A stretch of 6,295 bases of DNA, from contig CADBNG010000054.1 of NCBI GenBank assembly GCA_902795985.1, positions 1-6,295 on the forward strand. The letters are read 5' to 3'. Below are positions 1-4,724 of this stretch, piece by piece. Numbering within the stretch: the first letter of the stretch is position 1; each line of letters starts with the position of its first letter. The notes under the pieces were generated by a model. The model had not been told where the DNA came from. It did not search any database and saw only the letters and a program-made list of their open reading frames with translations. A program made the position numbers and the translations under genes. This stretch comes from an uncultured Lachnospiraceae bacterium (GTDB lineage Bacteria > Bacillota_A > Clostridia > Lachnospirales > Lachnospiraceae).

Positions 1-21
1 AAAGGGACGGGGCAGGGGGCG

Positions 22-81
22 AAAGGGACTGTCCCCTTTGGCTCGGAGCAGGAGGAGGCAAAGGGGACTTTCCCCTTCGGT
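22..81. repeat. Pair of GGGGAC/GTCCCC palindromic repeats
   Basis: Two imperfect copies of one short palindrome lie in tandem. The first (22-39) reads aaagggac-tg-tccccttt with one bulged C and is followed by ggctc. The second (61-77) has arms aagggga and tcccctt around ctt and is followed by cggttc. A partial left arm, aaagggac, also sits at 1-8. A third full copy, a perfect palindrome followed by the same ggctc, is found at 5519-5541. Recurrence in intergenic DNA together with a conserved trailing sequence suggests a dispersed REP-like element. A RAYT-type transposase as its mover is inference only; no such gene is present here. Confidence 0.7.
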
Positions 82-88
82 TCAGGGC

Positions 89-117
89 TTGACAGATATC
101 GTATTGAATTATATAAT
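89..117 (+). promoter_or_regulatory. Perfect consensus sigma-A promoter
   Basis: TTGACA at 89-94 and TATAAT at 112-117 are separated by exactly 17 bp, a full match to the housekeeping promoter consensus. Transcription would begin near 124. No ordinary gene follows at once: 17 nt or so into the transcript there is a strong Shine-Dalgarno (AAAGGAGGT, 140-148) without ATG, GTG or TTG at proper spacing. The product may be a small RNA, a peptide with a CTG start, or a transcript reading toward the cold-shock gene. Confidence 0.7.
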
Positions 118-148
118 ACGTTTATCCGGTTTTCGGGAGAAAGGAGGT

Positions 149-241
149 CTGCTGCATAACCTGCAGAAAAAGAATCGTTACCCGTGTCATCCATCTCTGA
201 TGCTGCTATTCTTTTATGGCATCTTTGTATTCTTATTCTGA
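149..241 (+). other. Possible CTG-started hydrophobic mini-ORF
   Basis: This is a weakly supported small open frame of about 29-30 codons. Downstream of the perfect promoter at 89-117, AAAGGAGGT (140-148) is followed by two in-frame CTG codons (149 and 152). The frame stays open to a TGA at 239-241. The predicted peptide has a basic, polar first half containing QKKNR and a strongly hydrophobic C-terminal half ending LLFFYGIFVFLF, which is enough for a short membrane segment. This resembles small membrane peptides and type I toxins in general layout, but I recognise no family. A CTG start is rare, and the first ATG in frame (200-202) lies too far from the ribosome site. A small hairpin (CTGCA 152-156 with TGCAG 162-166) overlaps the putative start. 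The stretch may instead be non-coding. Confidence 0.22.
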
Positions 242-454
242 ACGCGCGGATCGCGCATAATCCCGGCATTTAATTTTTTTCGCTAAGCAGTTGCTAACAG
301 TTTGAACCCGAACAAAGCCGGATCTGTTAATATAATTGCTGCAGAAAAGGTATGTCACAACTAATCTGCCGGCTGAAACCACTGAAATGAACAAAACGTT
401 GTATTTATCGGCATTTTGCCGGCCTTTTATCCCGATTTCCGGTCTGCATCCCAC
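242..454. other. Intergenic stretch without a convincing gene
   Basis: No credible coding region is seen. The stretch contains a GC palindrome (GCGCG 244-248 with CGCGC 252-256) with a seven-T run 17 nt further on (274-280), too distant for a classical intrinsic terminator. An isolated TATAAT (331-336) has no acceptable -35 at normal spacing. The minus-strand open frame across this region lacks a ribosome binding site and has no recognisable domain. Confidence 0.5.
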
Positions 455-483
455 TTGACTTTTCGTATTCTACGGCCTATAAT
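455..483 (+). promoter_or_regulatory. Sigma-A promoter of the cold-shock gene
   Basis: TTGACT (455-460) and TATAAT (478-483) are separated by 17 bp, 11 of 12 consensus positions. The start of transcription is expected near 490. This leaves a leader of about 115 nt before the ATG at 606, a length typical of cspA-type mRNAs whose leader folds in a temperature-dependent way. I see the long leader directly; its thermoregulatory role is inferred from the family. Confidence 0.8.
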
Positions 484-605
484 CGGTAGCGTGTGTTAAC
501 CAACAGAGCATTCCCGGCCTCGTATCCGACTGCAACATATCTATAACGCTGCGACCCGGCGGCTGCTCATATAGTAGTAGATAGATATTACAGGAGGGCA
601 ATCCA

Positions 606-806
606 ATGAGTAAGGGAACTGTAAAATGGTTTAATGCTGAAAAGGGCTGGGGATTCATCACCGCAGAAGACGGAAAGGAAGTTTTTGTTCATTATTCCGC
701 CATTCAGGGTGATGGCTTCAAAACTCTTGACGAAGGCCAGACAGTTACCTTTGACTGTATCGAAGGCGAGAAGGGGCTGCAGGCCGCCAATGTAGTAAAA
801 GAATAA
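606..806 (+). CDS. CspA-family cold-shock protein
   Basis: This 66-residue protein is a single cold-shock domain of the usual family length (65-70 aa). It is a five-stranded beta-barrel that binds single-stranded RNA and DNA and acts in the cytoplasm as an RNA chaperone, melting mRNA structure during cold shock or general growth. The start [10 protein letters not shown] is typical. RNP1 is KGWGFI (residues 13-18) and RNP2 is VFVHY (26-30), so the nucleic-acid-binding aromatic surface is kept, with Trp in place of the commoner Phe in RNP1. The ATG is preceded by AGGAGGG (592-598) at good spacing. It appears to be monocistronic, with its own promoter (455-483), a long leader and an intrinsic terminator (840-877). 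Which csp paralogue it is, and whether it is cold-inducible or constitutive, cannot be told from sequence. Confidence 0.96.
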   Translation: MSKGTVKWFNAEKGWGFITAEDGKEVFVHYSAIQGDGFKTLDEGQTVTFDCIEGEKGLQAANVVKE

Positions 807-839
807 CGGCAAGGCTTCGTCGAAAAAAATGAGTATGCG

Positions 840-877
840 AAGAGACTGCGCGGAAAACCGTGCAGTCTCTTTTCTTT
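840..877 (+). terminator. Intrinsic terminator of the cold-shock gene
   Basis: A 14-bp stem (840-853 with 858-871, one G-U pair) closes an AAAA loop and runs into the T-rich tail TTTTCTTT (870-877). It lies 33 nt after the cold-shock stop codon and between convergent genes. On the minus strand the stem could also stop readthrough from the zinc-ribbon gene, but the T run there begins about 14 nt beyond the stem, so bidirectional action is uncertain. Confidence 0.9.
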
Positions 878-909
878 CATTATTGTAATAGGTTGTCCCG
901 GAAACCGGC

Positions 910-2085
910 TCATTCCGTATAGAATTCGATCTCGGAAATACAGGTGTCATCGTAATCCGCGCCGGCATGAACGCTGTCGATCCGGATTTTCACCGTGTTG
1001 GCCCTTACGGGAGCGGAAAACTCCAGGCACCGGGCCGCCATCCCGTCGGGGATTTCAACCTGGTAATAAGAGAACTCGGTTTCCGATTCCATCAGCCAGA
1101 TGCTGATCTGGTTCGGGCGGGTATTCATCCGGTAGCGTTCGCTGTCCCTCCAGTTCCCCATATAGAAGTTGATCGCGCGGAGATCACAGGTTTCCTTCAG
1201 ATGCAGTTCCAGATACTCCCCGATTCCGTAGCCGGGCACGCCTTCCTGCCAGGAAGTAATGATATCCCCGTCGACGGCACTGTTCGCGGAATTATCGATT
1301 TCGGGCGAATCCTCCTGTCTCAGTGCGGAAGAAGCCGCCGCGCTGACAACCGCGGCTTTACGATAGCGGCCGGGTACCGGTCCCGAGCTGAGCTGTACGT
1401 CAGGCTGAGGCGTCGGCGTTTCGGCCGGCTCCGGCGTCTGCGAGGGCGTCGGCGTTTCCGTTGGAACCGGCGGGGCCGTTTCCTCCGGCACCGCTTCTGC
1501 TTCCCTTTCTTCCGGAATCAGACTTCCTTCCGTATTCCCCGGCTCCGGAACAAAAGAGCCGCCGGCCGTCTCCCGGCCTTCCGGAACCGAAGCATCCTCC
1601 GTCCGGACTTCCGTCTCCTTCGGCGCTTCCGCGGTTTCCTTCGGTTTCAGGATGCCGCTGCCGTCCTGGTCTTTTGTGGACAGAATAAAAAAGACCACCG
1701 CCCCTGCCGCAATAATCGCGCAGATTGCGATGACGATAATCGCGATGGCCTTTCCGTTATCGTTTCTTTTCGTTTCTCCCCGTACCGGCGCGCTGCGGCG
1801 GGTGCTTCCTCCCCGTGAAGGATACTCGCCATAGCCCTGCCGGGATACAGGCCGGGTTTTTGCGGATCCCGCCCGTTCTTTTTGTGAAGCGGCCGCGCCT
1901 TGAACATTCCGGCGTCTGTCCGCCCCGGACGGTGTTCTTTTTTCCGTCCGCGCATCCGCCTGCTGCCGTCTCCGGTCCTCCGGGGCGGTACGGTTCCGCG
2001 GCTGCGCCGCCTGCTGAGCTGCCCCGCAATACGGACAGAAACTGTCCCCTTCCTCTATGACGGATCCGCATCTTATGCAAAACAC
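910..2085 (-). CDS. Zinc-ribbon, single-TM, discoidin-like domain protein
   Basis: This 391-residue protein has a clear modular layout. Residues 1-21 form a zinc ribbon with C3-x2-C6 and C17-x2-C20. Residues 25-112 are a basic, low-complexity cytoplasmic linker. Residues 113-135 form one membrane helix. Residues 140-240 are a Pro/Glu/Thr-rich stalk (TPTPSQTPEPAETPTP). Residues 245-391 resemble a discoidin/F5-8 type C or NADase-type glycan-binding beta-sandwich (for example SAVDGDIITSWQEG and the ending ISEIEFYTE). The expected topology is zinc ribbon inside and sandwich domain outside, so a surface or cell-wall glycan-binding or sensing role is inferred; no catalytic domain is seen. The start codon is GTG (2083-2085), chosen because the zinc ribbon begins there and GAGAGGA lies about 10 nt upstream. 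It is the second gene of a minus-strand pair, 79 bp after the acidic membrane protein. No intrinsic terminator follows it closely; the stem at 840-871 may serve. Confidence 0.85.
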   Translation of the reverse strand: MFCIRCGSVIEEGDSFCPYCGAAQQAAQPRNRTAPEDRRRQQADARTEKRTPSGADRRRNVQGAAASQKERAGSAKTRPVSRQGYGEYPSRGGSTRRSAPVRGETKRNDNGKAIAIIVIAICAIIAAGAVVFFILSTKDQDGSGILKPKETAEAPKETEVRTEDASVPEGRETAGGSFVPEPGNTEGSLIPEEREAEAVPEETAPPVPTETPTPSQTPEPAETPTPQPDVQLSSGPVPGRYRKAAVVSAAASSALRQEDSPEIDNSANSAVDGDIITSWQEGVPGYGIGEYLELHLKETCDLRAINFYMGNWRDSERYRMNTRPNQISIWLMESETEFSYYQVEIPDGMAARCLEFSAPVRANTVKIRIDSVHAGADYDDTCISEIEFYTE

Positions 2086-2093
2086 TTCCGAAA

Positions 2094-2105
2094 CGTCCTC
2101 TCTTT
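2094..2105 (-). promoter_or_regulatory. Ribosome binding site fixing the GTG start
   Basis: On the minus strand AAGAGAGGA sits about 10 nt before the GTG at 2085. The nearby minus-strand ATG beginning at 2108 is out of frame with the zinc ribbon, so the GTG is the best start for this gene. Confidence 0.6.
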
Positions 2106-2164
2106 CATCGTCCGGACCGGCCGGTATGAGCCTCCGATTTCTCTTCCGTCATTACCGATACAGC

Positions 2165-2512
2165 TCAGCCGGCTGTATCCTCGCTGCCTTCCTCTTCCAG
2201 GACAATCTCTTCGCCGCCGTCTTCTTCCAGGACGATTTCGTCGTCACCGGCTTCTTCCAGCTCAATATCTCCGGTATCGGGAGTCTGAAGGTCCGTGATA
2301 TATTCATCAATGGCTTCGGTCTTTAATTCCACGGTGGTCGTCCGCGCGTTAATGGAACGGGAAATGCCCGCTACCGCGAACCAGATAATGCCTGCGGCAA
2401 CCACGGCGATAAGAATGCCGATTTCCAGCCGGCGTCTCCGGATTTCCTTTTTGCTTTCCTGACTCCGGTTGGCCTTGTTCTGCTTGTACCGGTCTACTTT
2501 CTGCTGGCTCAT
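2165..2512 (-). CDS. Small single-pass membrane protein with acidic repeat tail
   Basis: The 115-residue protein matches no family I recognise. Residues 1-30 are strongly basic (KKEIRRRR just before the membrane), residues 31-50 form one hydrophobic helix (IGILIAVVAAGIIWFAVAGI), and residues 51-115 are outside by the positive-inside rule. The tail is very acidic and contains an imperfect tandem repeat: IELEEAGDD, EIVLEEDGG and EEIVLEEEG at about residues 83-109. The ATG is preceded by AAAGGAGA at suitable spacing. It is the first gene of a minus-strand unit with the zinc-ribbon/discoidin protein, 79 bp apart with no terminator between, so a joint role at the cell envelope is plausible but unproven. 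The acidic tail could bind cations or a basic partner; this is inference only. Confidence 0.75.
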   Translation of the reverse strand: MSQQKVDRYKQNKANRSQESKKEIRRRRLEIGILIAVVAAGIIWFAVAGISRSINARTTTVELKTEAIDEYITDLQTPDTGDIELEEAGDDEIVLEEDGGEEIVLEEEGSEDTAG

Positions 2513-2525
2513 AGTGTCTCCTTTT

Positions 2526-2573
2526 CGCGGCTTCTCTCCGCGATCTCTGTAATAATTTCCGGTCCGCGACCGG
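2526..2573 (-). other. Two GC hairpins in the leader of the minus-strand unit
   Basis: CGCGG (2526-2530) pairs with CCGCG (2538-2542), directly upstream of the AAAGGAGA ribosome site. A second stem, CCGGTC (2559-2564) with GACCGG (2568-2573) and a three-base loop, lies further upstream. Both would be in the 5' leader of the minus-strand transcript if it begins near 2584. No known riboswitch is recognised; an effect on translation is inference. Confidence 0.35.
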
Positions 2574-2590
2574 TTTCAAACGCGAATAAA

Positions 2591-2619
2591 AGTATACTAT
2601 ATGAAAAAAGAAAAAGCAA
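2591..2619 (-). promoter_or_regulatory. Likely promoter of the minus-strand pair
   Basis: Read on the minus strand, TTGCTT (2619-2614) and TATACT (2596-2591) are separated by 17 bp. The -10 matches five of six positions and the -35 three of six. A transcript starting near 2584 would have a leader of about 72 nt before the ATG at 2512. Confidence 0.5.
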
Positions 2620-2716
2620 TTCATTGTCCGGGAGATCCTTTACGCCCCTCTTCCGGAGCATTTTCAGAGGATTTTTTGCGCTTTTATGGCTGATTCGCCC
2701 AAAATTTCCCCCGCCT

Positions 2717-2744
2717 TTTATAGGAAGTTACAAAAAATTCACAA
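2717..2744 (-). promoter_or_regulatory. Second possible minus-strand promoter
   Basis: On the minus strand TTGTGA (2744-2739) and TATAAA (2722-2717) are spaced by 16 bp. This would give a leader of about 200 nt to the minus-strand pair. It overlaps the AT palindrome at 2732-2750, so it could be regulated through that site. AT-rich sequence makes chance matches likely. Confidence 0.28.
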
Positions 2745-2750
2745 TTTTTT
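2732..2750. promoter_or_regulatory. AT-rich perfect inverted repeat in the divergent intergenic region
   Basis: AAAAAATT (2732-2739) and AATTTTTT (2743-2750) are perfect 8-bp arms around CAC. The repeat lies about 46 bp upstream of the -10 of the catabolic operon and overlaps a possible divergent promoter. This placement suits a regulator binding site or an intrinsically bent element. It matches no operator I know with certainty. In the plus direction it also has the look of a weak hairpin plus T run, but no upstream plus-strand gene would need it. Confidence 0.4.
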
Positions 2751-2795
2751 CAAATAAATCGTTAAAAAACTATCGATCTTTTGAACATATGAGCG

Positions 2796-2801
2796 TATAA
2801 T
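2796..2801 (+). promoter_or_regulatory. -10 element of the catabolic operon promoter
   Basis: A perfect TATAAT occurs 80 bp before the cyclase-family start codon, giving transcription from about 2808 and a leader of about 74 nt. No acceptable -35 exists at 16-18 bp spacing (the bases there read ATCGAT or TCGATC), and no TG extension precedes the -10. A consensus -10 with a poor -35 is common at activator-dependent promoters, which would suit a substrate-induced catabolic operon. Confidence 0.5.
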
Positions 2802-2866
2802 AGTAAAAGATGTGCCGGAATTCTTTCCGCCGCAATACAAATCATTATGCAACTCACTCACGCTGC

Positions 2867-2875
2867 AAAGGAGGT
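2867..2875 (+). promoter_or_regulatory. Strong Shine-Dalgarno deciding the start of the first cyclase gene
   Basis: AAAGGAGGT lies 7 nt (from GGAGG) before the ATG at 2882. The same frame has an earlier ATG at 2810, but that one sits at the predicted transcription start and has no ribosome site, so 2882 is preferred. Confidence 0.85.
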
Positions 2876-2881
2876 CAGACT

Positions 2882-3769
2882 ATGTTACCACCCAATCTGG
2901 ACGAACTTGATGCCTACAAACGCTTTGACGTTCTGGAAGACCCGCACAACGGGCCGGACGTTGACCCATATTCCAGCCTCGTATTCTACGAGCTGACCCA
3001 TCTCTGGGGACCGGGAATGGCTCCTTCCTACCCCGGTGACGATGAAGTTATTTTCGACATGGGCGTTAAGCATGCGCAGTTCGGCGTTCAGGCCTTTAAA
3101 ATCCGTACCAATTTCCATACCGGTACCCATCTGTGCGCACCGATTCATATGTACTGCTACGGCGACGATCTTGAGGAACTCAGCCCCGACCATTATTTCG
3201 GAAACGGCTGCATCCTCGACCTGAGGAACAAGGGCAACTGGGATAAGATCACTGCCGAAGATCTTCAGGCTGCCGGAAACATCAAAGAAGGCGATATCGT
3301 CGCGATCAACACCGGCTGGCATCACAAGTATTCCGATTCCCTGGAGTATTTCGGCCAGGCTCCCGGACTGACCAAGGACGCCGCCGAATACCTTGTATCC
3401 AAAAAAGTCAAGATGGTGGCGATCGATACGCCTTACATTGACTGCCCCATCGCCACAAACCTCACCTCCCATGTCGGCCGCAAGGGCCCGTTCATGAAGA
3501 GACTGGTTCCTGAATACCAGGAGAAATTCCCTGAGAAGGATCCGTATGCGGAATATCCGGGATTCTATCCCGCGATCAAAACTCTTGCCAAGGCCGGCAT
3601 CCCCGTTATCCAGCAGATGGCCGGCGACGTGGATGATATCACCGGCAAGAGAGTGACCATGATTGCTACTCCCTGGAAACAGCGCCGCGGCGCTGCCTGC
3701 CCGGTTCGTTTTACGGCGATTATCGACTCCACCGGAGAAGCCCGTATCGAAAAAGGCGACAAATATTAA
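2882..3769 (+). CDS. Cyclase-family (PF04199) metallohydrolase, divergent metal site
   Basis: The 295-residue product belongs to the cyclase/kynurenine-formamidase-like fold (KynB, isatin hydrolase), cytoplasmic enzymes that hydrolyse cyclic or acyl amides, lactones or diketones with bound Zn or Mn. The signature region reads HTGTHLCAPIH (residues 79-89) where the family has HxGTHxDxPxH, so the bridging Asp is Cys85. Further on, PAIKTLAKAGIPVIQQM (about 230-246) has Ile232 and Gln244 where KynB-type enzymes have a His and a Glu ligand. His79, His83 and His89 remain. Isatin hydrolase, as I recall it, also uses a Gln at the latter position, so a mononuclear metal site is possible. INTGWHH (142-148) and DCPIAT are shared with the next gene product. 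Length is slightly above the usual 210-270. It is the first gene of the operon, 23 nt before its paralogue. It could be a dihydrophloroglucinol cyclohydrolase-like enzyme, an enzyme with another substrate, or a non-catalytic partner. Confidence 0.85.
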   Translation: MLPPNLDELDAYKRFDVLEDPHNGPDVDPYSSLVFYELTHLWGPGMAPSYPGDDEVIFDMGVKHAQFGVQAFKIRTNFHTGTHLCAPIHMYCYGDDLEELSPDHYFGNGCILDLRNKGNWDKITAEDLQAAGNIKEGDIVAINTGWHHKYSDSLEYFGQAPGLTKDAAEYLVSKKVKMVAIDTPYIDCPIATNLTSHVGRKGPFMKRLVPEYQEKFPEKDPYAEYPGFYPAIKTLAKAGIPVIQQMAGDVDDITGKRVTMIATPWKQRRGAACPVRFTAIIDSTGEARIEKGDKY

Positions 3770-3792
3770 TTTGAGGAAAGGAGAGCAACATC

Positions 3793-4647
3793 ATGAGTAT
3801 CCAGATTTATGATATTACCCATACATTCAATCCGTTCATGCCGCAGTGGCCCTCCGGCTGCAACCTGAAGGAAGAAGTTGTCCGCTACCACGCGGAGCAC
3901 GACATGTACGACCTTCAGTGGGAAGGCATCATGCACAGAGGCACCCATATGGACGCTCCTCTGCACGTTACCGAAGGCACCCCCGACATCACCAACTACC
4001 CGCTGTGGAGATTCTTCGGATCCGGCGTCTGCCTGGATATCCCGAAGGGCAAGTGGGGCAAGCTGGATGTGGAAGATCTTGAAAAGTTCGACGACATCAT
4101 CAAGGAAGGCGACATGGTCTTCATCAACACCTCCCAGCATCACATCTGGGCGGACGGCGATGATTATTTCGCCTATGGCTGCGGCGCTACCGGCGAGCTG
4201 GCCAAATGGTTTGTCGAAAAGAAGATCAAGATGGTCGGCTACGGCTGCCAGGCCAACGATCATCCCATCGCCACCAAGCTCGTGGACCTCGGCCTCGGAC
4301 CGCTTCGTCCCGACCTGATCGTGGAATGGCAGGAAACCTACGGCCATGACACCAAGGTGGACTTCCCGCTCTGGGAGCCGGCCCATAAGTTCCTGATGGT
4401 CGAAGGCGGCATTCCGGGCGTTGAGAACATCGGCGACGACGGATACGTCAAAGGCGAAACCGAATACGTCGAGGGTCAGGGCTTCGGAACCAAGCACGGC
4501 CCGTTTGACGAGATCACCGGAAGACGCTGCACGTTTGCCTGCTTCCCGTGGCGTTTCAAGAAAGGCGAAGGAAGCAGCCTGCGCTGCCTGGCCTTCACCG
4601 ATCCGGAACAGGAGTTCCGTTTTGAAACCGGAGAGCCGGTTAAATAA
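3793..4647 (+). CDS. Cyclase-family (PF04199) metallohydrolase with intact metal motif; candidate ring-opening hydrolase
   Basis: The 284-residue protein is a diverged paralogue of the preceding product but keeps the canonical ligand set. HRGTHMDAPLH (residues 48-58) supplies H48, H52, D54 and H58, and PAHKFLMVEGGIPGVEN (about 196-212) supplies H198 and E211 at the positions of the KynB His and Glu ligands. It should therefore be a competent Zn- or Mn-dependent hydrolase in the cytoplasm. INTSQHH (111-117) and DHPIAT (156-161... region) align with the neighbour. Compared with that neighbour it has about 20 extra residues after the Glu ligand (about 214-236). The ATG follows AAAGGAGAG (3777-3785), and the gene is tightly coupled to the upstream one. 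Next to an SDR and a beta-keto-acid cleavage enzyme, the most attractive role is hydrolytic opening of a cyclic diketone, as in dihydrophloroglucinol cyclohydrolase. Formamide, lactone or imide hydrolysis are alternatives. Confidence 0.88.
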   Translation: MSIQIYDITHTFNPFMPQWPSGCNLKEEVVRYHAEHDMYDLQWEGIMHRGTHMDAPLHVTEGTPDITNYPLWRFFGSGVCLDIPKGKWGKLDVEDLEKFDDIIKEGDMVFINTSQHHIWADGDDYFAYGCGATGELAKWFVEKKIKMVGYGCQANDHPIATKLVDLGLGPLRPDLIVEWQETYGHDTKVDFPLWEPAHKFLMVEGGIPGVENIGDDGYVKGETEYVEGQGFGTKHGPFDEITGRRCTFACFPWRFKKGEGSSLRCLAFTDPEQEFRFETGEPVK

Positions 4648-4653
4648 AACCCG

Positions 4654-4680
4654 TTAACCCAGCGGAAAATCCGCAGTTAA
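4654..4680 (+). other. Hairpin between cyclase and SDR genes
   Basis: GCGGA (4662-4666) and TCCGC (4670-4674) form an inner stem with an AAA loop. TTAAC (4654-4658) and GTTAA (4676-4680) extend it across a small internal loop. It is followed by AT-rich DNA (acaattatttaat) but not a T run, so it is a weak terminator at most. An mRNA-processing or stability element inside the operon is more likely. Confidence 0.4.
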
Positions 4681-4724
4681 ATACAATTATTTAATACCAA
4701 CAAGAAAAGGAGAGGTAAACTATC

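Noticed and set aside
244..280. GC palindrome followed by seven T residues as a terminator
   Set aside because: The stem is only 5 bp and the T run begins about 17 nt after it.
352..390. 12-codon open frame after AAAAGG
   Set aside because: Too short, with the purine tract too close to the ATG and no supporting promoter.
233..454. 73-codon minus-strand open frame in the left intergenic region
   Set aside because: No ribosome site, no recognisable domain, and it overlaps promoter sequence.
967..1818. 283-codon plus-strand open frame opposite the zinc-ribbon/discoidin gene
   Set aside because: It is an Arg-rich low-complexity antisense shadow without a ribosome site; the minus-strand frame has clear domains.
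2043..2054. ctgtccccttcc, resembling half of the palindromic repeat
   Set aside because: Only one arm is present and it encodes the conserved zinc-ribbon segment EEGDSF, so the match is coincidental.
2810..2881. Upstream in-frame ATG that would lengthen the first cyclase by 24 residues
   Set aside because: It lies at the predicted transcription start without a ribosome site, and the added residues are not family-like; AAAGGAGGT precedes 2882.
3766..4497. 243-codon minus-strand open frame opposite the second cyclase gene
   Set aside because: Antisense shadow of a well-supported cyclase-family gene; no ribosome site or known domain.
2882..4647. Kynurenine formamidase (kynB) as the name for either cyclase
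   Set aside because: Family membership is clear, but there are no kynurenine-pathway neighbours and the BKACE/SDR context points to another substrate.
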